Assembly: GCA_001768735.1 (NCBI GenBank)
Contig: MEMB01000002.1
Coordinates: 492,696-556,695, forward strand
DNA from: Alphaproteobacteria bacterium GWF2_58_20
Lineage (GTDB): Bacteria; Pseudomonadota; Alphaproteobacteria; UBA1247
DNA: 64,000 bases
Direction: 5' to 3'
Part shown: in pieces, positions 35,601 through 42,849 of the stretch
How the letters are laid out: every line of letters begins with the position of its first letter
Numbering within the stretch: the stretch's first letter is position 1
Notes under the pieces: generated by a model
Databases searched by the model: none
The model's input: the letters and a program-made list of their open reading frames with translations, nothing else
What the model was told of the DNA's origin: nothing
Program-made: the position numbers and the translations under genes

Positions 35601-35889
35601 CGGAACTGGACTGGGAGCCTTCATTGGAAACGGTGAAGGTTTCCCATTCACCAACTGTGGCAGGGCTCAACACATCCATTCCTGATACGGCTTCGGGACT
35701 GATGGCGAGAAAATCCTCTCCACTGCTTCCCCCGCCACTTCCATAGCTTGGGCAAGTGGATGTATCTGTCAGGTCACAGATGCGCGTTCTGATTCGATAA
35801 GAGTGCCCGGAAGAAGCCATTTCCATTTCCTGGGCAAAAGCCTGCACAGAAAAAACAACGGAAAGAACAAGGATTGCAACACGCCACAT
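32605..35889 (-). CDS. Large secreted adhesin-like protein with ASH repeats, DNRLRE, Ig-like and fibrinogen-like domains
   Basis: 1094 residues from the ATG at 35889, with GGAGGG seven bases upstream. A signal peptide (~1-20, ending VQAFA) precedes a Gly/Ser linker. Four ~108-residue repeats follow (starting near 72, 181, 288 and 398), each with a GMDV-like strand, TFTVSNxGS, an internal Cys pair and a closing GGxxxxxLSG: the choice-of-anchor D/ASH pattern. Next is a DNRLRE-like module (~505-690, WTQDTITWNNMPA), two putative-Ig/cadherin-like modules (~690-885, SYAITAEDGDAGDTL, KPSWLSL), and from ~885 a fibrinogen-like domain (KNCYDYL, VDVWCDMTNDGGGWTLVMR, cysteine-rich tail). No sorting or autotransporter signal is seen. 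Likely an exported binding or matrix protein. Confidence 0.85.
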   Translation of the reverse strand: MWRVAILVLSVVFSVQAFAQEMEMASSGHSYRIRTRICDLTDTSTCPSYGSGGGSSGEDFLAISPEAVSGMDVLSPATVGEWETFTVSNEGSQSSSAMLVSVSNAHFEIGIDTCAGVALPAGESCNVRVRPVADVDGGLSGTLMVSAVTGGTVSATLSGMGTGFAPTLISVVPSEAQTGMDVTGPATTGDEVLFTVSNTGSVATSVLEISLVNDTNFENVTNTCDGLSLVPAASCTVSVRPKAVEGGPYSGALRVHAANGGTVEVPLSGTAMGIGPAKIGSPITQQDGMDVVAPASSGEWVTFTIVNYGANPTTALTTTLTNTTNFEFDAGTNTCAGQILAGASSCSFKVRPLALVAGILEGNLIVQATTGGNATIGLSGLATGMGDAQLVISPVEVSDMHITPPETLGDWVTFTVRNIGITDTSAIAMSLSDSARFELGSDACTGEILSPGGACTVRVRSRGSSPAYLCAGLEAAANVGGNAMAALAGIISTSREHVLFPTDDSTPDRSIPTTNSGMNEILYAAGISSCNTGGNRLFMNFNLSSAPLNFDSAKIWVMNGDATCYSCGTQNYYFYTSNGSWTQDTITWNNMPARGTTALYGPITRSAPYSGLGKEAYDMSGHYAGWKSGAFYGLVIDNPTAFCMNGPTVYTVYSRESANVCYRPYLHVVENEAPAYTSSPVTWVANAGSYTYNVVATDSTVGSLDVLASTKPSWLTLVQTGRGTATLSGVAPASAGSHLVSLRAVDARGLATVQNFTVVVAAAEPLPNVAPSISSIPGTWVEEGETYSYAITAEDGDAGDTLTISAPVKPSWLSLSSTGSRTALLSGSAPATSGDHPVVIGVSDGRGGTVEQNFTITVSPLRTIVAYGAGRRWSNDVFAKNCYDYLTPDLANGYIYDGLTGDGIYTIKPIDGLPVDVWCDMTNDGGGWTLVMRDSGTDFDMPYPDLANTWVGNLANRQGVLSLKFPAYKEIAQFNEVRQAFVGNSPTYSAPASNFNGIYPLLDMSYYYIANTPWDDSYSSNKYTVMLIPGNKTDARVSWCYGAGCGCGGAYPDNYAASSIMTGTAGAGDYNYNNGYGCWGRAQYGPVSYEMWLR

Positions 35890-36170
35890 GAAAAAACCCT
35901 CCAAAAAAAACAGCGATCAAGGAGCCAGATGCCATCTTTCAACATACACCATGCAATACACCATGTAAAATGGCATTTGAAAAACACCATTTTGAAAACC
36001 AAAAAGCTACAGAAAAATTACGGCGTGTTGATACACAGGATTTCCTAATGACGCCCACTGTCATTCGTTATGCACACACCTTACCTATCATCTCTCACAA
36101 ATCGTTGACTTTTCTCGTTCAGCCATGATACCCAGCGACATCGTTCCATGACAGTAAAAGGATGGTTTTC
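35890..36170. other. Divergent intergenic region between surface protein and sugar operon
   Basis: 281 bases with no supported gene; AT-richer than its surroundings, it must hold the promoters of both divergent units. A segment at 35933-35999 repeats the word CACCAT with related flanks (CATACACCAT, AATACACCAT, AAAACACCAT), possibly protein-binding sites. The candidate + strand promoter is listed separately. Confidence 0.45.
36105..36132 (+). promoter_or_regulatory. Candidate promoter of CDP-sugar operon
   Basis: TTGACT (36105-36110) followed after 16 bases by GATACC (36127-36132). The -35 box is good and the -10 box weak. It would give a leader of about 30 bases before the ATG at 36171. No other sigma-70-like pair nearby is better. 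Confidence 0.35.
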
Positions 36171-36944
36171 ATGAAAGCGGTCATTCTTGCGGGCGGATTT
36201 GGCACGCGCATCAGCGAAGAATCACAGTTCAAGCCAAAGCCGATGATTGAAATTGGCGGCAAGCCCATCCTTTGGCACATCATGAAGACCTACTCCCACT
36301 ACGGCATTAATGATTTCATTATCTGCCTTGGCTGGAAGGGCTATGTCATCAAGGAATATTTCTCCAATTATTTCATGCATATGTCCGACATTACCATTGA
36401 TCTTGAACACAACCGCGTGGAAGTCCACCACAAGAAGGCAGAGCCATGGCGGATCACGCTTGTGGATACGGGCGAAACATCCCAGACCGGAGGCCGCCTG
36501 CGCCGCGTGCGGGATTATATTGGCGATGAAACCTTTTGCTTCACTTATGGCGATGGCGTTTCGGATGTGGCCATTGACAAGCTCATTGCACACCACAAGC
36601 AAGCTGGACTGAAGGCAACAATCACCGCCATCCAGCCCCCCGGACGCTATGGCGTGATCAATATTGCGGACAACAACCAGGTTGAAAAATTCCATGAAAA
36701 ACCCATGGTGGAGGGCGCCTGGATCAATGGAGGGTTCTTTGTTCTGGAACCTTCCGTTCTTGATTACATTGAAAAAGATGAGACATCATGGGAACTGGAT
36801 CCCATGCACAAGCTGGTCGCGGAAGGTCAAGTCTCCGCCTATTGCCATTCCGGTTTCTGGCAGGCCATGGATACCCTGCGTGAAAAGAATTACCTCGAGA
36901 ATCTCTGGCAGAAGGGGGAAGCCCCATGGAAGGTCTGGTCATGA
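36171..36944 (+). CDS. rfbF: Glucose-1-phosphate cytidylyltransferase
   Basis: 257 residues from MKAVILAGGFGTRI at 36171; AGGA lies nine bases upstream, better than the in-frame ATG at 36162. It makes CDP-glucose from CTP and glucose-1-phosphate. The nucleotidyltransferase signature LAGGFGTRISEES and KPKPMIEIGGKPILWHIM are typical of RfbF, as are FCFTYGDGVSDV and the C-terminal SGFWQAMDTLREKNYLE. First gene of a seven-gene operon; stop overlaps the rfbG start (ATGA). Confidence 0.95.
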   Translation: MKAVILAGGFGTRISEESQFKPKPMIEIGGKPILWHIMKTYSHYGINDFIICLGWKGYVIKEYFSNYFMHMSDITIDLEHNRVEVHHKKAEPWRITLVDTGETSQTGGRLRRVRDYIGDETFCFTYGDGVSDVAIDKLIAHHKQAGLKATITAIQPPGRYGVINIADNNQVEKFHEKPMVEGAWINGGFFVLEPSVLDYIEKDETSWELDPMHKLVAEGQVSAYCHSGFWQAMDTLREKNYLENLWQKGEAPWKVWS

Positions 36945-38020
36945 ACGCCTTTGACAACATTTATGCAGACAAGCGCGTCCTCGTCACTGGCCATAATGGT
37001 TTCAAGGGAACTTGGCTGACAGAATGGCTGGTGGAGCTGGGCGCAAAGGTTTCCGGCATCGCCCTCCCCCCGAACACCAAGCCCAACCATTGGGAACTCC
37101 GCACCCCACACATTGATGAACACATCCAGGATGTCCGCGAAGAGGCGCGAATTGCGGCCATTATCCAGGAAACGCAGCCCGAAATCGTCTTTCACCTTGC
37201 CGCCCAGCCCCTGGTCCGCAAATCCTACCGGGAACCACTCCTGACCTTTAGCACAAATGTCATGGGCACGGCCAATGTTCTAGACGCCTGCCGCCAGACA
37301 CCCTCCGTCAAGGCCATTGTTGTCATCACCACCGACAAATGCTATGAAAACCAGGAATGGGTATGGGGATACCGCGAAAATGACCGGCTTGGCGGACATG
37401 ACCCCTACAGTGCCTCAAAGGCAACGGCAGAACTCGTCGTGGGCTGCTGGCGTAAATCCTTTTTCTCCACGAATGATACGCCCCTGCTCGCCTCGGCGCG
37501 CGCCGGCAATGTCATTGGAGGCGGGGACTGGGCGGAAGACCGCCTGATCCCCGACCTTGTACGGGCTGTCAAGCTTGGTGAACCTCTTGTCATCCGCTCC
37601 CCCAGGGCCACACGTCCCTGGCAGCATGTGCTGGAGCCGCTTGCTGGCTACCTCATGCTGGGCCAGAAACTGCTGGAAGGCCGCAGGGAGTTTGCCGAGG
37701 CCTGGAACTTCGGCCCGGACGATGCCAGCAACCAGACCGTGGAAACCGTCCTCAACCACATCCAGTCCATCTGGCCTGTCATGACCTGGCAGCTTGACGC
37801 AAACCCGCAGATGCATGAAGCCAACCTTCTGCACCTTGACAGCAGCAAGGCCCGCCGCCTCCTGCACTGGACTCCTGTCTGGGACCTGGAGGACTGCCTT
37901 GAGGCCACCGTTGGCTGGTACCGCGACCATCTTTCCGGCAAGCCTGTCCCAACGAAATTCCAGATTGAAGCTTATTGCGAAACGGCTCGCCAGCAAGGCG
38001 CTGAATGGATCAGGCCATGA
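36941..38020 (+). CDS. rfbG: CDP-glucose 4,6-dehydratase
   Basis: 359 residues from the ATG at 36941 overlapping the rfbF stop. Extended SDR: NAD-binding TGHNGFKGTWL near the N-terminus, catalytic YSASK, and the diagnostic stretch DKCYENQEWVWGYRE. It yields CDP-4-keto-6-deoxyglucose, the branch point for CDP-linked deoxysugars. Its stop overlaps the start of the epimerase-like gene (ATGA). Confidence 0.95.
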   Translation: MNAFDNIYADKRVLVTGHNGFKGTWLTEWLVELGAKVSGIALPPNTKPNHWELRTPHIDEHIQDVREEARIAAIIQETQPEIVFHLAAQPLVRKSYREPLLTFSTNVMGTANVLDACRQTPSVKAIVVITTDKCYENQEWVWGYRENDRLGGHDPYSASKATAELVVGCWRKSFFSTNDTPLLASARAGNVIGGGDWAEDRLIPDLVRAVKLGEPLVIRSPRATRPWQHVLEPLAGYLMLGQKLLEGRREFAEAWNFGPDDASNQTVETVLNHIQSIWPVMTWQLDANPQMHEANLLHLDSSKARRLLHWTPVWDLEDCLEATVGWYRDHLSGKPVPTKFQIEAYCETARQQGAEWIRP

Positions 38021-38568
38021 TCATTCACCCGACGTCCATCCCCGGCGTCATGGTTGTCGGAACCGTACCTTTTTCCGACCACAGGGGCGCTTTTGCGCGC
38101 CTGTTCTGTGCAAGGATGCTGGCCGACATCATTGGCGCACGCCAAATCGTCCAGATCAACCATTCCCGGACCAATACGCAAGGCGCCGTGCGTGGCATGC
38201 ATTTCCAGCACGCGCCGCATGCTGAAATGAAACTGGTTCGCTGCCTTGCCGGCCGCGTTCTTGATGTGGCAGTTGACCTGCGCAAAAGCTCGCCAACATT
38301 CCTTTCATGGCATGCCGAAGAACTCTCTCCAGACAACGCCAACATGCTGGTTGTTCCGGAAGGGTGCGCCCATGGCTTTCAGGTTCTGGACGGCCCGGCT
38401 GAACTCCTTTACCTGCACACGGCCTTCTACAACAAGGAATCTGAAGGCGGTGTCCGCCATGATGACCCCTCCTTGGGCATCACATGGCCCCTGCCGGTTA
38501 CCGACATCTCACAACGCGATCTTGAACATCTCCTCATCACAAAAGACTTCACGGGAGTTTCCTTATGA
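38017..38568 (+). CDS. dTDP-4-dehydrorhamnose 3,5-epimerase-family protein
   Basis: 183 residues from the ATG at 38017 overlapping rfbG. RmlC-like cupin: DHRGAFARLF, the catalytic His in VRGMHFQ, GRVLDVAVDLR, and VPEGCAHGFQVL. In this context the substrate is probably the CDP-4-keto-6-deoxyhexose made by RfbG, with 3-, 5- or double epimerisation. The usual substrate dTDP-4-keto-6-deoxyglucose has no supporting rmlAB genes in the window. Coupled by 4 bases to the next gene. Confidence 0.85.
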   Translation: MIIHPTSIPGVMVVGTVPFSDHRGAFARLFCARMLADIIGARQIVQINHSRTNTQGAVRGMHFQHAPHAEMKLVRCLAGRVLDVAVDLRKSSPTFLSWHAEELSPDNANMLVVPEGCAHGFQVLDGPAELLYLHTAFYNKESEGGVRHDDPSLGITWPLPVTDISQRDLEHLLITKDFTGVSL

Positions 38569-39788
38569 AATGCCGCCATTGCGCAACGCCGCTTGAACAC
38601 GTATTCCTCAACCTTGGCTTTGCCCCGCCTTCAAACGACTACCTCACAGCGGAAGACCTGCACGCTCCGGAACATTATTTCCCACTCAAAATCTTCATCT
38701 GCGACAACTGCTGGCTAGCCCAAACCGAAGATTACTCGAAAGCCAATGAGATCTTCAGGAATGATTATGCCTATTTTTCCTCCACATCCAGCGGATGGCT
38801 TGCCCATTCCGCCGCTTATGCAGACATGATCACAAAGCGCCTTGACCTTTCCGGAGAAAGCTTGGTCGTCGAGCTTGCCTCCAACGATGGCTACCTGCTC
38901 AAGAACTTTGTCAAGTCAGGCATCCCGGCCCTCGGCATTGAACCGACCAAAAGTACAGCAGATGCCGCCATTGCCATTGGCGTTCCCACCCTCATGGAAT
39001 TCTTCGGTACCGAGCTGGCATCAAGGCTGGCGAACGAGGGAAAACAGGCCGACCTCATCATTGGCAACAACGTCTTTGCCCATGTGCCCGACATCAACGA
39101 TTTCACCGCTGGCATGAAAACCCTGCTGAAACCATCCGGCACCATTACCCTGGAATTCCCGCATTTCATGAACCTCATTGAACTGTGCCAGTTCGATACC
39201 GTGTACCATGAACATTATTCCTACCTGTCTCTCCACACGGTTTCCCGCGTGTTTGAACAGGCTGGCCTGCGCGTGTTCGACGTTGAGCAGATCCCGACCC
39301 ACGGCGGCAGCCTGCGTGTCTATGGCTGCCACATGGATGATCCGCGCCTGACAACACAAGCGGTCAGGGACCTTGTTGCCGAAGAAGACCGGCGGGGCAT
39401 GCGCGCCCTCCCCCTTTACCAAGCTTTCCAGGAACGTGCCAACAAGGTCAAGAACGACTTGGTAGCCTTCCTTATCGAGCAAACACGCGCCGGCAAGAAA
39501 GTGGCGGCATATGGCGCCGCAGCCAAGGGCAACACCATCCTCAATTACGGCGGCGTCAAGCCCGATCTCCTGCCTTTCGTGTGTGATGCTGCGCCCTCCA
39601 AGCAGAACAAGTTCATGCCCGGCAGCCACATCCCCATCCTGCCCCCCGCAGATCTTCTGTCCGCCAAGCCGGACTTTGTCCTCATCCTGCCATGGAACAT
39701 TGCGGCCGAAGTCGAAAAACAGATGTCCGCAGTCCGTGAATGGGGTGGGAAATTTGTGGTTGCCGTTCCGCAAATTCGGGTTTTTTGA
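38565..39788 (+). CDS. NDP-sugar C-methyltransferase (TylC3/NovU type)
   Basis: 407 residues with the three-part layout of sugar C-3/C-5 methyltransferases: an N-terminal zinc knuckle (C3, C6, C46, C49), a SAM-binding Rossmann domain (VVELASNDGYLL, ~98), the conserved HEHYSYLS near residue 215 that carries the catalytic His/Tyr, and a C-terminal domain (GKKVAAYGAAAKGNTILNY). Such enzymes add a methyl group to the carbon beside the keto group of NDP-4-ketosugars. This predicts a branched-chain sugar. Start overlaps the previous gene by 4 bases. Confidence 0.88.
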   Translation: MKCRHCATPLEHVFLNLGFAPPSNDYLTAEDLHAPEHYFPLKIFICDNCWLAQTEDYSKANEIFRNDYAYFSSTSSGWLAHSAAYADMITKRLDLSGESLVVELASNDGYLLKNFVKSGIPALGIEPTKSTADAAIAIGVPTLMEFFGTELASRLANEGKQADLIIGNNVFAHVPDINDFTAGMKTLLKPSGTITLEFPHFMNLIELCQFDTVYHEHYSYLSLHTVSRVFEQAGLRVFDVEQIPTHGGSLRVYGCHMDDPRLTTQAVRDLVAEEDRRGMRALPLYQAFQERANKVKNDLVAFLIEQTRAGKKVAAYGAAAKGNTILNYGGVKPDLLPFVCDAAPSKQNKFMPGSHIPILPPADLLSAKPDFVLILPWNIAAEVEKQMSAVREWGGKFVVAVPQIRVF

Positions 39789-40660
39789 TGCATATCATCA
39801 TTTCCGGCGCAACAGGTTTTATTGGCCAGGCCGTTGTAAAGGCGGCTCTGGCGCGCGGCCATGCCGTATCGGTACTGGTCCGGAATGAAGCCGTGGCGCG
39901 GAAATGCCTCCCCGCCAACAACTCCAACCTTTTTTTCCTCCCCTTTGGCCATTTTCCCGATCTTGACCTGTCCTCCTTGCGCAAGGGGGATGACGCCCTC
40001 ATCCACTTGGCCTGGGAAGGTGTTGGCAAATACTCGGACCCGGCCAACCTCACCCGCAACCTTGAACCCCAGTTCCTTTTCCTGAAAGGATTAGTGGATA
40101 CGGGCCTCACCAACATCACGGTTGCTGGCTCCTGCCTTGAATATGGATTGCTGGAAGGGGCCGTGCGCGAAGACATGTGCGTTCAGCCCGTAACCTATTA
40201 CGGCCTTGCAAAACACACCCTCCGCTGCATGCTGGACATGCTCGCCAACCAGGACATGAAACTCAAGTGGCTGCGCTGTTTTTATGTTTATGGCAAAGGA
40301 CAGCGCCCTCAGGCCATCCTGCCGCAACTCCTGTCCGCCATAGAGCGTGGCGACAAGGTCTTCAACATGAGCAAGGGAGAGCAGGTGCGCGATTTCATCC
40401 ATGTGGACACACTGGCTTTCAACACCATCCTTGCTGCGGAAGCACATGAAAACCTGGGCATTCTCAACATGGGAAGTGGCCATGGTACCCGCGTAATTGA
40501 TCTTGTGCGGCACGTCATTGAAGAAAAAGGCGCAAGCATAGAACTCAACCCGGGTTACTATCCCTATCCCTCTTATGAGCCGTTCGCTTTTCAGGCGGAC
40601 ACTACAAAATTGAAAAACAGCATCAAGGAGGCCAGGTTTGATGACAAAATCATGCTGTGA
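39788..40660 (+). CDS. NAD-dependent epimerase/reductase (SDR)
   Basis: 290 residues from the ATG at 39788, which shares one base with the previous stop (TGATG). Extended SDR: GATGFIG at the N-terminus, catalytic YYGLAKHTL, and NMGSGHGTRVIDLV in the substrate domain. In this operon the expected job is 4-keto reduction or epimerisation of the methylated CDP-sugar to its final form. The stereochemistry cannot be predicted. Confidence 0.85.
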   Translation: MHIIISGATGFIGQAVVKAALARGHAVSVLVRNEAVARKCLPANNSNLFFLPFGHFPDLDLSSLRKGDDALIHLAWEGVGKYSDPANLTRNLEPQFLFLKGLVDTGLTNITVAGSCLEYGLLEGAVREDMCVQPVTYYGLAKHTLRCMLDMLANQDMKLKWLRCFYVYGKGQRPQAILPQLLSAIERGDKVFNMSKGEQVRDFIHVDTLAFNTILAAEAHENLGILNMGSGHGTRVIDLVRHVIEEKGASIELNPGYYPYPSYEPFAFQADTTKLKNSIKEARFDDKIML

Positions 40661-41765
40661 CGCCTGCAAGTCGGACAACATCCACCCAATCTACCACTTG
40701 CCGCGCATCCCCGCCTTCCAGAACCTGCTCTTCCCGACTGCGGAAGAAGCGCGGAATGCCCCTGTGGCCAAAGTAATCCTGACAGCCTGTTCCGATTGCG
40801 GGTTTGTTTTCAACGCCGCCTTCAACGCTGACCTCATGGAATACAATGGCAACTACCAAAACTCCCAGGAAAACTCGCAAAATTTCCAGAACCATCTGGG
40901 CAATGTTGCCGACATCATCATGTCCAGCCTTGCTCCGAATGAAAAGGTGGTGGAAATCGGTTGCGGCAAGGCCTTTTTCTTCGAAGAACTGCGCAACCGC
41001 GGCGTTGACATCATCGGATTTGACCCCACCTATGAGGGGAACAGCCCGCTGATCAAGAAGGTTTATTTCAATGAAGAAACCGGCCGAAACATCAGCGCCT
41101 CAACGATCATCATGCGCCACACGCTGGAACATATCGAAGCGCCTTACGATTTCCTGCTCTCCCTCAAAGGGATTGTTGGTGGAAGCACCCGCATCTTCAT
41201 TGAAATCCCGCGCTTTGAATGGATTGTCGAACACCGGGCCTTCTGGGACATCTTCCATGAACACCCGAATTACTTTTCGGAAGATTTCTTCAATGGCATT
41301 TTTTCTGGAAAAGCCAGAATCCACCGTGTTTTCAGCGATCAATACATGCTGGTGGAAGCCATGCTGGGGGATCTGGCAGACACCTTGCCTCCCCGGACCT
41401 GTGTCAAATATGAAGACATTTTCAGCAACGAAATCCAGCATTTTGATACCCTGCTCTCAAAGAATGGCAGAAACTTTATCTGGGGTGCGGGCGCAAAGGG
41501 CGTGGCCTTTGCCAACATTCTTGACCCGGATGCCACACGCATCCAGGCCATCATTGACATCAATCCCCGCAAACAGGAGCACTTTGTTTCCCTCACGGCC
41601 CATCCCTGCCTTTCTCCGGAAAAGGTGGACTGGACAACCCTGACTGAAAAAGACTACCTCTTCATCATGAATGACCGCTACGCGGATGAAATCCTGGCAA
41701 GCCTGCCCAAAATGGCCTGCAAGGTTTTCGTTCTTGGAAAAGACAAACAAGGAATCCAGACATGA
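40641..41765 (+). CDS. Second zinc-knuckle SAM methyltransferase (sugar C-methyltransferase-like)
   Basis: 374 residues from the ATG at 40641, with AAGGAGG nine bases upstream; it overlaps the SDR gene by 20 bases. An N-terminal knuckle (C6, C9, C50, C53), SAM motif VVEIGCGKAFFFEEL, MRHTLEHIEAP and a C-terminal GRNFIWGAGAKGVAFANIL repeat the architecture of the first methyltransferase, but the HEHYSYLS motif is replaced by FHEHPNYFS. Substrate and methylated position are unknown. Confidence 0.82.
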   Translation: MTKSCCDACKSDNIHPIYHLPRIPAFQNLLFPTAEEARNAPVAKVILTACSDCGFVFNAAFNADLMEYNGNYQNSQENSQNFQNHLGNVADIIMSSLAPNEKVVEIGCGKAFFFEELRNRGVDIIGFDPTYEGNSPLIKKVYFNEETGRNISASTIIMRHTLEHIEAPYDFLLSLKGIVGGSTRIFIEIPRFEWIVEHRAFWDIFHEHPNYFSEDFFNGIFSGKARIHRVFSDQYMLVEAMLGDLADTLPPRTCVKYEDIFSNEIQHFDTLLSKNGRNFIWGAGAKGVAFANILDPDATRIQAIIDINPRKQEHFVSLTAHPCLSPEKVDWTTLTEKDYLFIMNDRYADEILASLPKMACKVFVLGKDKQGIQT

Positions 41766-42583
41766 CCGACATTGATCCCATCAAGGCCTTCGAGGAAGAA
41801 AACCGCAAGAGCATCGCCGGATACAGGCAGGACACCGCTTGGCAAAAAGCCTCGCTGGACTGGCTCACCCGCGCCCTTGAACAGCGCTATGTGTACAATT
41901 TCAAATGGCTGGGACGTCCCATTATCCAGCTTCCCACCGACATGGTAGCCTTTCAGGAAATTGTCTGGAATGTCCGCCCTGACCTCATCATCGAAATGGG
42001 CATTGCCCATGGCGGTTCCCTTGTCCTGAGCGCCTCCATGCTGGCCATGCTGGATTATTGCGATGCCTCCGAAAAGGGCGAATCCCTTGATCCCCGCAAG
42101 CCAAAGCGCCGCGTTCTTGGGGTTGATGTGGATATCCGCTCGCACAACCGCGCCGCCATTGAAAGTCATCCGATGGCATCCCGCATTGACATGATCGAGG
42201 GATCATCCATCACGGAAGAAACCATAGCCAAAGTGCGAAAAGCCGCCGAAGGCTATTCACGGGTTCTGGTCTGCCTTGATTCCAACCACACGCACGACCA
42301 TGTGCTGGCGGAACTGCGCGCCTATGCCCCACTTGTCACCAAGGACAGCTACTGCCTGACGTTTGACAGCATTGTCGAAGACATGCCGGAAGGCCTTTAT
42401 TCCAACCGGCCCTGGGGCATTGGCAACAACCCCAAGACCGCCATCCGGGCCTACCTGGCCGAAATTGAAAGCCAAAAACTCACAGGCGTTGACGGACAGC
42501 CCCTGCGTTTTGAAAACGACCAGGCCATGGAAGACAAGCTCATGATGACCGTAGCGCCGGAAGGGTACCTGAAGCGCGTATAA
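41762..42583 (+). CDS. CmcI/cephalosporin-hydroxylase-family SAM methyltransferase
   Basis: 273 residues. Belongs by pattern to the CmcI family (RPIIQLPTDMVAFQEIVW, IIEMGIAHGGSL, GVDVDIRSHNR, CLDSNHTHDHVLAEL), whose members are SAM-dependent O-methyltransferases despite the name; rhamnosyl O-methyltransferases are relatives. Probably O-methylates the sugar or a glycan carrying it. Last gene of the operon, coupled by 4 bases to its predecessor. Confidence 0.85.
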   Translation: MTDIDPIKAFEEENRKSIAGYRQDTAWQKASLDWLTRALEQRYVYNFKWLGRPIIQLPTDMVAFQEIVWNVRPDLIIEMGIAHGGSLVLSASMLAMLDYCDASEKGESLDPRKPKRRVLGVDVDIRSHNRAAIESHPMASRIDMIEGSSITEETIAKVRKAAEGYSRVLVCLDSNHTHDHVLAELRAYAPLVTKDSYCLTFDSIVEDMPEGLYSNRPWGIGNNPKTAIRAYLAEIESQKLTGVDGQPLRFENDQAMEDKLMMTVAPEGYLKRV

Positions 42584-42594
42584 CGCCATCATTC

Positions 42595-42685
42595 GAGCAC
42601 TTAACGTTTGGATTGAACAATTCCTGTTGATCATGTGGTGAGGCCGCCGCAAGGCAATAGGGGGCAAGATGAACGTTAAATGCTC
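42595..42685. ncRNA. Folded intergenic element, possible RNA or small repeat element
   Basis: The outer arms GAGCACTTAACGTT (42595-42608) and AACGTTAAATGCTC (42672-42685) pair at 13 of 14 positions. Between them two smaller hairpins can form: GATTGAACA with TGTTGATC, and GTGGTG with CGCCGC around AGGC, the latter relying on G-U pairs, which favours RNA. No T run follows, so it is not a standard terminator. A miniature mobile or REP-like element is the alternative; no second copy was noticed in the window. Confidence 0.35.
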
Positions 42686-42702
42686 TAAATGCAGATTCAT
42701 CT

Positions 42703-42734
42703 CCGGGGCGTTGCAGAAAAAATCAACGTCCCGG
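42703..42734. other. Hairpin upstream of mscS
   Basis: CCGGGGCGTTG (42703-42713) and CAACGTCCCGG (42724-42734) match at 10 of 11 positions with one G-U, around the A-rich loop CAGAAAAAAT. No T run follows on +. It may act as a terminator for the sugar operon or as part of an mscS leader. Confidence 0.4.
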
Positions 42735-42740
42735 ATTGCT

Positions 42741-42839
42741 ATGGACGAATATGCAGAATTTGACAAATCCGTCCAAAAGCTTCACAAAAAGCGACAGGAA
42801 ATTCATATCCTGATCGCGGTTACACCCAATTCTGTTTGA
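42741..42839 (+). CDS. Possible 32-residue leader peptide
   Basis: A short frame starting MDEYAEFDKSVQKLHKKR and ending ten bases before mscS. It is highly charged in the first half and hydrophobic near the end (IHILIAV). There is no ribosome-binding site upstream, and the hairpin at 42703-42734 sits just before it. Could be chance. Confidence 0.2.
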   Translation: MDEYAEFDKSVQKLHKKRQEIHILIAVTPNSV

Positions 42840-42849
42840 AGGAACCGAT

